This document shows positions 1-9,421 of a DNA stretch of 64,000 nt, piece after piece (within the stretch, counting starts at the first letter, position 1; every line of letters starts with the position of its first letter). The notes under the pieces were generated by a model. That model was not told the DNA's origin. It saw only the letters and a list, made by a program, of their open reading frames with translations, and did not search any database. The stretch is from NCBI RefSeq assembly GCF_000969645.2, contig NZ_CP014222.1, positions 3,413,740 through 3,477,739 of the forward strand, written 5' to 3'. Origin of the DNA: Janthinobacterium sp. B9-8. GTDB lineage: Bacteria; Pseudomonadota; Gammaproteobacteria; Burkholderiales; Chitinibacteraceae. The position numbers and the translations under genes are program-made.

Positions 1-24
1 TTTTTGATTACAAATTAGAAGACC

Positions 25-1734
25 ATGTCAGCACCTAACTCACCTGTATCTGGTCTTGCCCGCCTGCTTGTTCAGCACGGTAGATTAATTGAAGCAGACG
101 CTGAAGCTTTACAATCTACGGCAAACAGCAGCAAAACGCCCTTTATTGAGCAACTCATTCGCAGTCGTAAAATGACTGCGAGGGACGTTGCTGAATTCTC
201 GTCGCAAGCGTTTGGCTACCCCCTGCTCGATCTTGACCATATTGATCCAAGCTATATACCTCAAGGGGTTTTGGACAATAAAGTAATGTTGATACAGCGC
301 ATCGTGCCGCTCTTTAAACGGGGCACGAAGCTGTTCATCGGTCTTTCAGACATCACTAATTTGCAGGCATTGGAAGAAGTTCGCTTTCAAACCGGCCTGC
401 AAGTCCAGCCTCTGGTCGTCGAAGACAGCAAGCTTGTTTCCTTGCTTGAAAAAATCGTCGAATCCACAGGAGCCAACTTAAGCAGTATGGCGCTGGATGA
501 TGTTGATTTAGACATGGGTGGTGGCGAGGAAGAAACAAGCCAGAATGAAGCTGCGGCCCTAGAGGTCGATGACGCGCCCATCGTTAAATACCTGCAAAAG
601 ATTCTGCTCGACGCCATTAATGCAGGTGTTTCCGATATTCACTTTGAGCCTTACGAGAAATTTTTCCGTATCCGCTACCGCCTTGATGGTGTGCTACGAG
701 AAGTAGCACAACCTCCGCTGGCGATCAAAGACAAGCTCGCCTCACGCATTAAAGTTATTTCCAAGCTCGATATTTCTGAGAAGCGCGTTCCACAAGATGG
801 CCGTATGAAATTGGTTTTGTCCAAAAGCCGGGCCATCGACTTCCGAGTTTCCACCATGCCAACCATGCATGGCGAGAAAATTTGTATGCGGATTTTAGAT
901 CCTTCCTCAGCCACCTTGGGGATTGATGCGCTGGGTTACGATCCAGACCAAAAAGAAATCTTGCTGGAAGCCATCCAGCGGCCGTATGGCATGATTTTGG
1001 TTACAGGACCAACCGGCTCAGGAAAAACGGTTTCTCTTTACACTTGCTTGAACATCCTGAACCAGCCGGGGATTAATATCTCTACCGCTGAAGATCCTTG
1101 TGAAATTAACTTGCCGGGTGTTAATCAGGTTAATGTAAACGAAAAATCCGGGCTTACTTTTGCTGTCGCTCTGAAAGCTTTCTTACGCCAGGATCCCGAC
1201 ATCATCATGGTGGGGGAGATTCGCGACCTAGGAACGGCAGATATTTCCATTAAAGCCGCGCAAACAGGGCATATGGTGTTCTCTACCCTGCACACCAATG
1301 ATGCACCCACCACGCTCACACGGATGCTCAATATGGGAATTGCTCCTTTTAATATTGCGTCATCCGTTATTTTAATTACCGCACAACGCTTAGCCAGAAA
1401 GCTGTGTAGCTGCAAAGCGCCGATTGATATTCCTCATCAGGCCTTACTGGACGCAGGTTTTGCAGAAGAAGATCTTGATGGCACATGGAGCCCTTACAAG
1501 CCCGTTGGCTGCGATATCTGCAAGGGTTCTGGCTATAAAGGTCGGGTCGGTATTTACCAAGTGATGCCAATTACCGATGCAATGAACCGCATTATTATGA
1601 CCAACGGTAATGCAATTGATATTGCAGACCAAGCAAAACGCGATGGCGTACGTGATTTACGAGGCTCTGGCTTACGTAAAGTAAAACAAGGGCTAACCTC
1701 ATTAGAAGAGATCATGGCTGTTACCAATGAATAA
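25..1734 (+). CDS. pilB: Type IV pilus assembly ATPase PilB
   Basis: Cytoplasmic hexameric ATPase that drives pilin polymerisation during type IV pilus extension. The 569-residue length is normal. An N-terminal MshEN/T2SSE_N-like domain covers about residues 1-170 and the GspE-type ATPase follows. Visible motifs are Walker A GPTGSGKT at residues 328-335, a Walker B stretch DPDIIMVGEIRD near 391-402, a His-box TGHMVFSTLHTN just after it, and a four-cysteine zinc site (CSC and CDIC pairs near 459 and 498). The start ATG follows AGAAGA. pilC begins 18 bp downstream, so the genes form an operon. Confidence 0.97.
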   Translation: MSAPNSPVSGLARLLVQHGRLIEADAEALQSTANSSKTPFIEQLIRSRKMTARDVAEFSSQAFGYPLLDLDHIDPSYIPQGVLDNKVMLIQRIVPLFKRGTKLFIGLSDITNLQALEEVRFQTGLQVQPLVVEDSKLVSLLEKIVESTGANLSSMALDDVDLDMGGGEEETSQNEAAALEVDDAPIVKYLQKILLDAINAGVSDIHFEPYEKFFRIRYRLDGVLREVAQPPLAIKDKLASRIKVISKLDISEKRVPQDGRMKLVLSKSRAIDFRVSTMPTMHGEKICMRILDPSSATLGIDALGYDPDQKEILLEAIQRPYGMILVTGPTGSGKTVSLYTCLNILNQPGINISTAEDPCEINLPGVNQVNVNEKSGLTFAVALKAFLRQDPDIIMVGEIRDLGTADISIKAAQTGHMVFSTLHTNDAPTTLTRMLNMGIAPFNIASSVILITAQRLARKLCSCKAPIDIPHQALLDAGFAEEDLDGTWSPYKPVGCDICKGSGYKGRVGIYQVMPITDAMNRIIMTNGNAIDIADQAKRDGVRDLRGSGLRKVKQGLTSLEEIMAVTNE

Positions 1735-1752
1735 AATCCAAAGAGGGGCGTC

Positions 1753-2988
1753 ATGGCTCTAGCACCCAAAGCACTTAACAAAACACTTAAAGTAAAAGAA
1801 TTTACTTTTATCTGGGAAGGTAAAGATCGCGGAGGCAAAATTGTCAAAGGCGAGGTACGGGCCAGTGGCGAGCACGTTGTTAAAAACACGCTTCGCCGCC
1901 AGGGTATTAATGTACTCAAAGTAAAAAAACAACGGATGGGTTCGAGCAAGAGAATTACTGACGAAGACATCACCATGTTTACCCGGCAATTAGCCACCAT
2001 GCTTAAATCCGGCGTGCCGCTGCTCACTTCTTTTGATATTGTTGCCAAAGGCCACAGCAATCCATCAGTAACCAAGTTGCTAATGGATATCAAAAATGAT
2101 ATCGAAACGGGATCATCTCTCACGCAAGCGTTTAGAAAGCACCCCAATGAGTTTGATGCTCTGTATTGCAATCTGATTCAGGCGGGTGAGCAAGCCGGTA
2201 TTTTAGATGCCTTACTCGCCCGGCTTGCCACATATAAAGAAAAAACGCTGGGCGTTAAGAAAAAAATCAAATCCGCGCTGTTTTATCCTACTGCCGTTAT
2301 TGTGGCGGCATTTGTTATTACTGCCGTGATTATGATTTTTGTGATTCCTGCGTTTAAAGAGCTATTTTCCAGTTTCGGGGCTAATTTACCTACGCCAACA
2401 CTGGTAGTTATGGCTATTTCCGATGTATTTGTCACTTACTGGTGGCTCATATTCGGCGGGATATTTGGCGGAATTTGGGGCTTTTTAAAAGCATGGAAAA
2501 AATCCGAAGCCATTCAAATTGTCATGGATCGCTTGCTGCTTAAAATTCCGATTATTGGCAAAATTATGCTGGATGCCACAATTGCTCGCTGGTGCCGTAC
2601 CTTGGCAACCATGTTTGCGGCGGGCGTCCCCCTAGTCGAATCGCTTGATTCGGTTGGTGGAGCTGCAGGTAATTATCTCTACAAACTGGCAACCAAGAAA
2701 ATTCAAACCGAAGTAAGCACCGGTACCAGCTTAACTTTAGCCATGCAAAGCACCAATATGTTCCCCAATATGGTGATGCAAATGGTCGCAATTGGTGAAG
2801 AATCCGGTGCATTAGATTCAATGCTCAGCAAAGTGGCCGATTACTACGAAGAAGAAGTGGATAATGCGGTTGAAGCATTATCCAGCCTGATGGAGCCGAT
2901 TATCATGGTGGTATTGGGTACGCTCATTGGTGGCTTGGTCGTTGCAATGTACTTACCAATTTTCAAAATGGGCGAGGTTGTGGGTTAA
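1753..2988 (+). CDS. pilC: Type IV pilus inner-membrane platform protein PilC
   Basis: Polytopic inner-membrane protein that couples PilB to the pilus assembly machinery. The 411 residues show two T2SSF domains (about 75-195 and 280-400) separated by membrane segments around 176-200 and 225-245, with a third hydrophobic segment at the C-terminus. Duplicated motifs such as RQLATMLKSGVPL and RTLATMFAAGVPL mark the two domains. An AGAGG ribosome site precedes the ATG. The stop codon overlaps the pilD start (TAATG), indicating coupled translation. Confidence 0.97.
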   Translation: MALAPKALNKTLKVKEFTFIWEGKDRGGKIVKGEVRASGEHVVKNTLRRQGINVLKVKKQRMGSSKRITDEDITMFTRQLATMLKSGVPLLTSFDIVAKGHSNPSVTKLLMDIKNDIETGSSLTQAFRKHPNEFDALYCNLIQAGEQAGILDALLARLATYKEKTLGVKKKIKSALFYPTAVIVAAFVITAVIMIFVIPAFKELFSSFGANLPTPTLVVMAISDVFVTYWWLIFGGIFGGIWGFLKAWKKSEAIQIVMDRLLLKIPIIGKIMLDATIARWCRTLATMFAAGVPLVESLDSVGGAAGNYLYKLATKKIQTEVSTGTSLTLAMQSTNMFPNMVMQMVAIGEESGALDSMLSKVADYYEEEVDNAVEALSSLMEPIIMVVLGTLIGGLVVAMYLPIFKMGEVVG

Positions 2989-3857
2989 TGATTGAGTTGT
3001 TTTTGGATAGCCCCGCCATATTTGGCGGTTTTTTATTCGTATTGGGTTTATTAGTGGGCAGTTTTTTAAATGTCGTTATTCACCGTATCCCCAAAATGAT
3101 GGAGCATCAATTCAGGCAAGAATGTCAGCTTATTGATGCCCCAATCGATGCCATTACTCCACCAAGCACCACCTACAACTTAGTCGTTCCACGCTCAGCC
3201 TGCCCAAGCTGCGGCCATGCAATTGGGGCACTAGAGAATATCCCGGTGATCAGTTACTTGGTTTTACGAGGACGTTGCAAAGCATGTAAAACGCAGATCA
3301 GCCCTCGCTATCCGATGGTTGAGCTGCTTTGCGCAACACTCACAACCATTGCAGGCTTACATTTTGGCGTTACAATCGCCGCAATCGCCGCAATCATGCT
3401 GACATGGGCTTTAATTGCACTGGTCTTTATTGATGCAGATACTTATCTATTACCCGATAGCATCACACTCCCGCTGCTCTGGCTTGGCCTGCTCTTTAAC
3501 TTAAATAACCTATTTGTTCCCCTCGACCAAGCTGTCATCGGTGCAGTTGCCGGCTATTTAGTGCTGTGGGCTGTTTACTGGCTATTTAAGCTTGTCACTG
3601 GCAAAGAGGGCATGGGCTACGGCGACTTTAAGCTACTTGCAGCATTGGGCGCTTGGTTTGGGTGGCAAGCTTTGCCAAGCATTATTTTGCTATCCTCAAT
3701 CAGTGGCGCAGTAATCGGTATTGCTCTTACCATACTTGCTAAGCGTGGAATGGGAAAACCCATGCCATTTGGGCCTTACCTTGGGATTGCAGGCTGGCTT
3801 ACATTACTGATTGGCGGCTCGCTACAACAGCTTCTTTTTAGTGGTGTGGCGGCTTAA
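2988..3857 (+). CDS. pilD: Prepilin peptidase / N-methyltransferase PilD
   Basis: Bifunctional membrane aspartic protease that cleaves type IV prepilin leaders and N-methylates the new first residue. Its 289 residues carry the cytoplasmic four-cysteine zinc domain (C72, C75, C97, C100). The two aspartate motifs expected for the protease are FIDADTYLLPD (D149/D151) and GYGDFKL (D213). About seven to eight hydrophobic segments are visible. It overlaps pilC and coaE by one base each (TAATG junctions), typical of the pilBCD-coaE operon. Confidence 0.97.
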   Translation: MIELFLDSPAIFGGFLFVLGLLVGSFLNVVIHRIPKMMEHQFRQECQLIDAPIDAITPPSTTYNLVVPRSACPSCGHAIGALENIPVISYLVLRGRCKACKTQISPRYPMVELLCATLTTIAGLHFGVTIAAIAAIMLTWALIALVFIDADTYLLPDSITLPLLWLGLLFNLNNLFVPLDQAVIGAVAGYLVLWAVYWLFKLVTGKEGMGYGDFKLLAALGAWFGWQALPSIILLSSISGAVIGIALTILAKRGMGKPMPFGPYLGIAGWLTLLIGGSLQQLLFSGVAA

Positions 3858-4483
3858 TGCGAGCAGATGGCATGCGTATTATTGGTCTTACTGGAGGGAT
3901 AGGCAGCGGCAAATCAACCGTTGCCAAGCTTTTTGCAGAACTAGGCGTTCCTGTCATTGATACCGATGAAATTGCTCACGCCCTAAGTCAGCCCCCTTCT
4001 GCAGCACTAGTGCAAATTGCTCAAGAATTCGGCCAGGATTTCATAGAAAAAGATGGTTCACTCAAACGAGCACGGATGCGTGAACACATTTATACAAATA
4101 CAGAAGCAAAAACCAAGCTAGAAAATATTTTTCATCCCATGATCAAAAATATTGTAATGGAAAGGCTGGATCAGTTACCCACCCATACTCCCTATGCACT
4201 ATTAGTTGTCCCTTTATTATTTGAAACAAACACCTATACCAATACTATTGATCGGAGTCTGCTGGTCGATTGCTCTATTGAGCAGCAAATTGAGCGGGTA
4301 GGCGCACGGAGTGGCTTAAAAAACACAGAAATTGAAGCGATTATTGCCAATCAACACCCAAGAGCCGCACGAATACAACTCGCCAATGATATTATTTTGA
4401 ATGTAAGCACTCTTGCTCATTTACAATCCAGCGTTAGTTCACTTCACCAGCGATATCAGGATCCAACATGTCGGTTTACGTAA
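3857..4483 (+). CDS. coaE: Dephospho-CoA kinase CoaE
   Basis: Catalyses the last step of coenzyme A synthesis, phosphorylating the 3'-OH of dephospho-CoA with ATP. The P-loop GLTGGIGSGKS lies at residues 10-20 and the substrate-site motif DTDEIAHAL follows at about 36-44. The 208-residue length is normal. The ATG at 3857 overlaps the pilD stop. A second in-frame ATG at 3872 (MRIIGLTGG) would match shorter homologues, so the first five residues are uncertain. Confidence 0.96.
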   Translation: MRADGMRIIGLTGGIGSGKSTVAKLFAELGVPVIDTDEIAHALSQPPSAALVQIAQEFGQDFIEKDGSLKRARMREHIYTNTEAKTKLENIFHPMIKNIVMERLDQLPTHTPYALLVVPLLFETNTYTNTIDRSLLVDCSIEQQIERVGARSGLKNTEIEAIIANQHPRAARIQLANDIILNVSTLAHLQSSVSSLHQRYQDPTCRFT

Positions 4484-4543
4484 TAGATTTTCATAAACCA
4501 TTTTTTGCTGCAAAATCGAATATCTTCGCCGGTTAGACGCATC

Positions 4544-5302
4544 GTGATTAGCTACGAATTCCCTATTAACGAGCGCATTCGCACCCTTTTGCGGCTCGAG
4601 CACTTATACAACCGCACCATTCAGTATGTGGGGCGCGACTCTGCAACAGACCATCATGCGGCCTTGCTTGGTATTTTCGAAATCATGGAAGTCGCTGGTC
4701 GTGCGGATATGAAATCGGATTTACTGCAGGAATTGGAACGCCAACGACAAGCTTTATCTGCACTACGTAATAATCCGCAAATATCAGAAGATGCATTGGA
4801 ACGGGTCTTAATCGATATTGAGGAAACGCATTGCAAAATGCTAAATATGACAGGCAAGTTTGGTCAGGCGCTGCGAGAAAATGAATGGCTAATGGCCATT
4901 AAACAACGTGTCACTATTCCAGGTGGTGCATGCGCCTTTGACTTACCTTCTTACCACTATTGGCAGCAACAAACTGCTGAATACCGCAGAGTAGACATTG
5001 ATGGCTGGTTTAATCCTTTACTGCCCATCAAGCATGGATTAGACATTGTACTTCGCTTACTGCGAGACAGCATGCGCGAGAATAATTACACCGCAAAAAA
5101 TGGTAATTTTCAGCAAATGTCAGGCGGAAAAACAGTACAACTATTAAGAGTGAGCTTGCCTACTCACTTGGCGGCTGTGCCCGAGCTATCAGCTAACCGC
5201 TATGCGATTAATATCCGTTTTGTAGTGCCCTCAACTAGTGGAGAACGCGCTAAGGTTGTCGATACAGATGTCGACTTTGGCCTTGGCTACTGTAATTTAT
5301 GA
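4544..5302 (+). CDS. zapD: Cell division protein ZapD (FtsZ-associated, DUF1342)
   Basis: Cytosolic protein that bundles FtsZ protofilaments and stabilises the Z ring. The family signature near the N-terminus is [20 protein letters not shown]. An upstream TTG at 4505 would add 13 residues not expected in the family. The GTG at 4544 gives 252 residues, the usual size, and begins exactly where homologues begin, although its ribosome site is weak. The stop codon overlaps the yacG ATG (ATGA). Confidence 0.92.
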   Translation: MISYEFPINERIRTLLRLEHLYNRTIQYVGRDSATDHHAALLGIFEIMEVAGRADMKSDLLQELERQRQALSALRNNPQISEDALERVLIDIEETHCKMLNMTGKFGQALRENEWLMAIKQRVTIPGGACAFDLPSYHYWQQQTAEYRRVDIDGWFNPLLPIKHGLDIVLRLLRDSMRENNYTAKNGNFQQMSGGKTVQLLRVSLPTHLAAVPELSANRYAINIRFVVPSTSGERAKVVDTDVDFGLGYCNL

Positions 5303-5490
5303 ATACACCCACATTTCAAACCAAATGCCCAAGCTGTGGAAAACAACATACATATTCCACAGAAAATCCGAGCCGCCCTTTTTGCTCTGAACGCTGCAAA
5401 TTGATCGATTTAGGCCGTTGGGCCAATGAAGAATACAATATTCCGGCAACGCCCAGCAGCAGCCAGGATTTAGACGCCCCCTCACATTAA
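5299..5490 (+). CDS. yacG: DNA gyrase inhibitor YacG (zinc protein)
   Basis: Small zinc-ribbon protein that binds GyrB and inhibits gyrase in E. coli. The 63 residues contain the diagnostic CPSC (C10, C13) and CSERC (C29, C33) pairs, followed by the conserved [11 protein letters not shown] segment. It overlaps the zapD stop by 4 bp, the usual coaE-zapD-yacG order, and ends the operon. Confidence 0.96.
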   Translation: MNTPTFQTKCPSCGKQHTYSTENPSRPFCSERCKLIDLGRWANEEYNIPATPSSSQDLDAPSH

Positions 5491-5501
5491 CTCTTTTTCT
5501 T

Positions 5502-5556
5502 CTGTCACTTCAGCTTCATCTCACCGTCATCGCAGCGTCATCTGCAAGCTTTAAGT
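5502..5556 (+). promoter_or_regulatory. Candidate PhoB box array and -10 upstream of olsBA
   Basis: Four 7-bp half-sites start at 5502, 5513, 5524 and 5535, exactly 11 bp apart: CTGTCAC, GCTTCAT, CCGTCAT, GCGTCAT. The known Pho box is two CTGTCAT-like repeats at 11-bp spacing, so this looks like two boxes in tandem. A -10-like TTTAAG sits at 5550-5555, eight bases after the last half-site, as in PhoB-activated promoters that lack a good -35. An AGGAGG ribosome site follows at 5569-5574. Function is inferred. Confidence 0.72.
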
Positions 5557-5580
5557 TTCCTCTTACTCAGGAGGAAACCA

Positions 5581-6324
5581 ATGCTTCAAACTCAGATTAC
5601 CCCCAGCCGAAAACGTAAACTCTCTGTATGTATTGCTGACAATGATGAGCTAATCCGTGCAGCGCAGGCTTTACGATACCGAGTGTTCGTTGAAGAAATG
5701 GGTGCACATATTGTATGCCGTGAGCCAGGCATTGATCGTGATCTGTTCGACGCTTACTGCGACCATTTGCTGGTCCAGGACGATGAAACCGGCGAAGTCG
5801 TCGGCACCTACCGCATCCTTCCCCCACATCAGGCACGAAAGCTGGGCAGCTATTACTCAGATACTGAATTTGATCTCACCAGACTAGGGCATTTACGCGA
5901 GCAATTGGTTGAAATTGGCCGCTCTTGTGTACACCCAGACTATCGCTCTGGCGCCACAATCACGCTGCTCTGGGCAGGCCTTGCCGAATATATGAGCAAG
6001 AACCAATACAACTACCTAATAGGCTGCGCCAGCGTCTCTATTGCTGATGGTGGCCACGTAGCTGCTAGTCTTTATCACAAACTTGCCAAAGACAAACTAG
6101 CCCCCGTTGAATGGCGTGTTTTTCCTCGCTGCCCTCTTCCCATCTCAACACTGAACCAACGCCTAGAAACTGAAGTGCCGCCTTTAATTAAAGGTTATCT
6201 TCGCGCCGGTGCACTCATTTGCGGCGAACCCGCATGGGACCCAGACTTCAATACCGCAGACCTTTTCATTATCTTGCCAATGCAAAACTTAGATATGCGT
6301 TATGCCCGACACTTCATGCGGTGA
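5581..6324 (+). CDS. olsB: GNAT-type N-acyltransferase, OlsB-like (ornithine 3-hydroxyacyl transferase)
   Basis: Predicted to join a 3-hydroxyacyl chain to ornithine, making lyso-ornithine lipid. The 247-residue protein belongs to the Acetyltransf_5 group shared by OlsB and acyl-homoserine-lactone-synthase-like proteins. Recognisable segments are LRYRVFVEEMGA (about 30-41), DAYCDHLLVQD, VGTYRILPP and EIGRSCVHPDYR. An ideal AGGAGG sits 6 bp before the ATG. The next gene is a lysophospholipid-type acyltransferase, the expected OlsA partner, and PhoB-like sites lie upstream. Specificity for ornithine is inferred from family and context. Confidence 0.82.
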   Translation: MLQTQITPSRKRKLSVCIADNDELIRAAQALRYRVFVEEMGAHIVCREPGIDRDLFDAYCDHLLVQDDETGEVVGTYRILPPHQARKLGSYYSDTEFDLTRLGHLREQLVEIGRSCVHPDYRSGATITLLWAGLAEYMSKNQYNYLIGCASVSIADGGHVAASLYHKLAKDKLAPVEWRVFPRCPLPISTLNQRLETEVPPLIKGYLRAGALICGEPAWDPDFNTADLFIILPMQNLDMRYARHFMR

Positions 6325-6409
6325 TCTTCACACACAAGGGAGTTGGCCGAACGAGCAAGAAACAGCTAAACTCACAGCATTACGAATTTTCCTACAGAAT
6401 TTTAGCTGC

Positions 6410-7183
6410 ATGCGCACTCCATTGTTATGCCTACGTCTTAGTCGCCTATGCCGCTTAATCATCCATTTTGCCAAAGGTTTGTTTAAAGTTACATTCCGCT
6501 TTCCGCACTGGTCGCTGGCAGAACGGGTGGACTATATTCAGACGTGGTCAAAGCAATTAACCCTGATTCTAGGTGTTAGTTTACGTGTCCAAGGCATTGG
6601 GCCAGGCAAGTACCCAGAACAGCATATGCTGTTAGCCAATCACATTTCATGGCTGGATATTTTTATTCTGGATTCGGTGACTGTTTCAAGATTTGTAGCC
6701 AAATCCGAGCTCAGGTCCTGGCCAATTATTGGCCGCCTATGCATTGGTACTGGCACGCTTTTTATTGAAAGAGAGCGAAAAAGAGACACTGCCCGTGTTA
6801 ACGATGCCATCGTTGCTGCTTTAAGTGAAGGGCACTGTGTTACCGTTTTTCCTGAAGGCACTACGGGCTGTGGGCGGCAACTTTTGCCATTTCGTTCATC
6901 ATTATTGCAAGCAGCAATCGATGGGAATGCAACAATTCAACCTGTTTACCTGCGCTACACCGATGAAGATGGCAAGCACTCTGACGCTGCGACCTATATT
7001 GGCGACATGTCGATTGCACAATCTGTATGGCGAATTTTAGGTACACGCTCATTACATGCAGAAATTAACTTTCTGGCCCCGTTTCCGACTGACCATAAAA
7101 ACCGGCGCATATTAACTCAATTTATTGAAGCAAGAATATGCACGGCTCACCATGCACTCAACCCTCAATCAAATAACGCCTGA
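6410..7183 (+). CDS. olsA: 1-acyl-glycerol-3-phosphate / lyso-ornithine lipid O-acyltransferase, OlsA-like
   Basis: PlsC-family membrane acyltransferase. From the ATG at 6410 it has 257 residues. The catalytic HX4D motif NHISWLD has H78 and D83, and the substrate-binding motif FPEGTT is at 147-152. A hydrophobic N-terminus is present. The frame is open back to an ATG at 6302 inside olsB, but those extra 36 residues are polar and unlike the family, so the later start is preferred despite a weak ribosome site. Pairing with olsB suggests it completes ornithine lipid. The 3' end overlaps the convergent apaH stop by 19 bp. Confidence 0.8.
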   Translation: MRTPLLCLRLSRLCRLIIHFAKGLFKVTFRFPHWSLAERVDYIQTWSKQLTLILGVSLRVQGIGPGKYPEQHMLLANHISWLDIFILDSVTVSRFVAKSELRSWPIIGRLCIGTGTLFIERERKRDTARVNDAIVAALSEGHCVTVFPEGTTGCGRQLLPFRSSLLQAAIDGNATIQPVYLRYTDEDGKHSDAATYIGDMSIAQSVWRILGTRSLHAEINFLAPFPTDHKNRRILTQFIEARICTAHHALNPQSNNA

Positions 7184-7986
7184 TACTGACTGCGGGCGGC
7201 AACCTGGTAAAGTCGCCCACTATCTAAGCACACTCCAGTTAACGCGCCACCCCATACACACCCCGTGTCTAATGCCCACACGTCGTCTCGCAACATCAAA
7301 CCAAGCGCTGACCAATGGCCGCAAACAATACGACGGTTTAAAGGCAAGCGACCTGCAACATCAAACCATGGCTTAATCCCTGCTGGTGCTTGATCGCGCT
7401 CGCCTTTATACTTAAATTGCAGCGCGCCATCCGTAGTCACAAACCGCATTCGTGTTAAACAATTTACAGTGAAACGCATTCGATCTTCAGCACTCATACT
7501 CTCCGCCCAATCAACGGGCTGATTGCCGTACATCACCGCCATAAAGTCTTTCCATTTTTCACCACGTAATGCCAGCTCTACCTCACAAGCGGCAGTCTTA
7601 GCCGTTTCAAGCGACCAGCCTGGGCTAATACCGGCATGCACAATTAAAACATCACTCAAATCAATCAACAAAGGTTGCTGCCGCAGCCAGAAAATAAGCG
7701 CGTCCCCATCAGGAGCATCTAGCACCACCTGCAAAGTGTCCCCTGGCTTTGCCTGAGCGATTCCAGCTGCCATTGCTAATAGATGCAAGTCATGATTCCC
7801 AAGCACCAGTGACACACCTTTGGTATGCGCCGCCCAGCGAAGTGTTTCAAGTGATGCAGGCCCACGATTAACCAAATCGCCAACAAGATAAAGCTCATCG
7901 CAAAGAGGATTAAAAGCCATGCTATCTACTACGGCCATTAGCTCTGTAAAACACCCTTGAATATCGCCAATTGCATATCGTGACAT
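7165..7986 (-). CDS. apaH: Symmetrical bis(5'-nucleosyl)-tetraphosphatase ApaH
   Basis: Metallophosphatase that hydrolyses Ap4A to two ADP and removes Np4 caps from RNA. Motifs are GDIQGC at residues 7-12, GDLVNRGP at 36-43 and GNHD at 63-66, with later metal-binding histidines in VHAGISPGW and CGHWSALG. The 273-residue length is normal. It converges on olsA with a short 3' overlap and diverges from the HDOD gene. Confidence 0.97.
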   Translation of the reverse strand: MSRYAIGDIQGCFTELMAVVDSMAFNPLCDELYLVGDLVNRGPASLETLRWAAHTKGVSLVLGNHDLHLLAMAAGIAQAKPGDTLQVVLDAPDGDALIFWLRQQPLLIDLSDVLIVHAGISPGWSLETAKTAACEVELALRGEKWKDFMAVMYGNQPVDWAESMSAEDRMRFTVNCLTRMRFVTTDGALQFKYKGERDQAPAGIKPWFDVAGRLPLNRRIVCGHWSALGLMLRDDVWALDTGCVWGGALTGVCLDSGRLYQVAARSQYQALFD

Positions 7987-8040
7987 AACTCATCCATTTA
8001 GCAGCTAAAATGAAAACATTACTACTGATCCAGCAGATTA

Positions 8041-8931
8041 ATGACCATGGCCCTTCATATAAAACCCAGCCTTAACGACTGGCTCATTAAACTGAGTAAT
8101 ATAGAAATCCCCGCCATGCAGTATACCTTGGATCAAATGGCACATTTGAAATCCAAAAGTGATGACATTAGCATCAGAGACCTGTCACAGCTCATACGAC
8201 ACGATCCGTTGCTCACGCTCAGATTAATACGATTCCAGCAAGAACATCGGCGCGCAGTCCAAACGAGCGATGTAAACACAGTGGATCATGTGCTTTTAAT
8301 GATAGGAATGACTGGTTTTTTCCGTGAATTTAGCACGATGCCTGCTATTGAAAACACCCTGCATCAGAGCCCCAGCGCGCTGATTAGCATAAAGAAAATC
8401 ATATCCCGCTCCTATCTGGCAGCAAAAATTGCTGAAAGCTTAGGTGGTCAACGCCATGATGTAGACCCAGTCGAAGTAATTACAGCCTCTTTATTACATG
8501 ACCTCGCTGAAATTTTACTCTGGCTGATCGCTCCTGAGCTTGCACAACAAATTGCACTTCATATACAGCGCCACCCTGGCAGCAGAAGTCATGACGCGCA
8601 AAAATTAATCCTTGGCTTTACCAACAATGAACTACAAACAGCATTAGCGCAACACTGGCACTTGCCTGCTTTACTCACCCATTTAATGGATGAGCGCCAT
8701 ATTGATGAGCCCAGAGTCAGAACAGTGACCATTGCGACATCAACTGCCCGCCACCTTGTTCATCACTGGCAAGACCCTGCGCTACCCGATGACTACCAGA
8801 ATATTGCCGACCTACTGAGCTGTGACGATGACCATGCCTATGCTTTGGTTCGAAATGTAATGATCAAAGCCGCTCATGAATGGAGCTGGTTTTCTGTTTT
8901 GCCTGTGGCATCACAAATACCACAGCAATAA
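8041..8931 (+). CDS. HDOD domain protein
   Basis: Single-domain HDOD protein of 296 residues, a non-catalytic relative of the HD hydrolases found in bacterial signalling. The helical HDOD core spans about residues 15-215, including ISIRDLSQLIRHDPLLTLRLIRF and SLLHDLAEILLWLIAP. No receiver, GGDEF or EAL domain is attached. It stands alone between the divergent apaH and a bidirectional terminator. The target pathway cannot be deduced from sequence. Confidence 0.85.
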   Translation: MTMALHIKPSLNDWLIKLSNIEIPAMQYTLDQMAHLKSKSDDISIRDLSQLIRHDPLLTLRLIRFQQEHRRAVQTSDVNTVDHVLLMIGMTGFFREFSTMPAIENTLHQSPSALISIKKIISRSYLAAKIAESLGGQRHDVDPVEVITASLLHDLAEILLWLIAPELAQQIALHIQRHPGSRSHDAQKLILGFTNNELQTALAQHWHLPALLTHLMDERHIDEPRVRTVTIATSTARHLVHHWQDPALPDDYQNIADLLSCDDDHAYALVRNVMIKAAHEWSWFSVLPVASQIPQQ

Positions 8932-8946
8932 AATACTGAGGGCAAT

Positions 8947-8976
8947 AAAAAAGCCAACCTTGCGGTTGGCTTTTTT
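8947..8976. terminator. Bidirectional intrinsic terminator between the HDOD gene and rplQ
   Basis: A GGTTGGC/GCCAACC stem with a TTGC loop is flanked by six A residues on one side and six T residues on the other. It can end both the + strand HDOD transcript and the - strand alpha operon. Confidence 0.92.
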
Positions 8977-9007
8977 ACATTACAACGAATAGCTGCAAAA
9001 CAACTGA

Positions 9008-9397
9008 TTACTCAGCTGCTTCAACCACTTCCGCTTCTTCCGGACGGTCTACAAGTTCAACAAATGCCATAGGAGCATTGTCGCCTTGACGGAAACCGCA
9101 CTTCAGAATGCGAAGGTAGCCGCCATTACGGGCAGCATAACGCGGGCCCAGCACGTCGAACAACTTAACCACCATATCGCGATCGCGAGTGCGATTGAAC
9201 GCCAGACGGCGGTTCGCAAGCGAAGGCTTTTTACCCAAAGTGATCAAAGGCTCTGCAACACGGCGCAGCTCTTTTGCTTTAGGTAAAGTGGTCTTGATGA
9301 CTTCGTGACGGAGCAACGAATTCGCAAGATTGCGCAACATCGCCAGACGGTGACTTGTCGTGCGATTTAATTTGCGATTAGATTGACGGTGACGCAT
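9008..9397 (-). CDS. rplQ: 50S ribosomal protein L17
   Basis: Large-subunit protein near the peptide exit tunnel. The 129 residues open with the conserved [17 protein letters not shown]. It is the last gene of the alpha operon, 24 bp after rpoA and just before the bidirectional terminator. Length and order match other betaproteobacteria. Confidence 0.98.
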   Translation of the reverse strand: MRHRQSNRKLNRTTSHRLAMLRNLANSLLRHEVIKTTLPKAKELRRVAEPLITLGKKPSLANRRLAFNRTRDRDMVVKLFDVLGPRYAARNGGYLRILKCGFRQGDNAPMAFVELVDRPEEAEVVEAAE

Positions 9398-9421
9398 TTG
9401 TCGATTTCCTTTTGCCCGCTA

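Noticed and set aside
1554..2171. 205-residue - strand frame across pilB and pilC
   Set aside because: It overlaps two well-identified genes in the antisense direction and spans their junction. The composition is that of a shadow frame.
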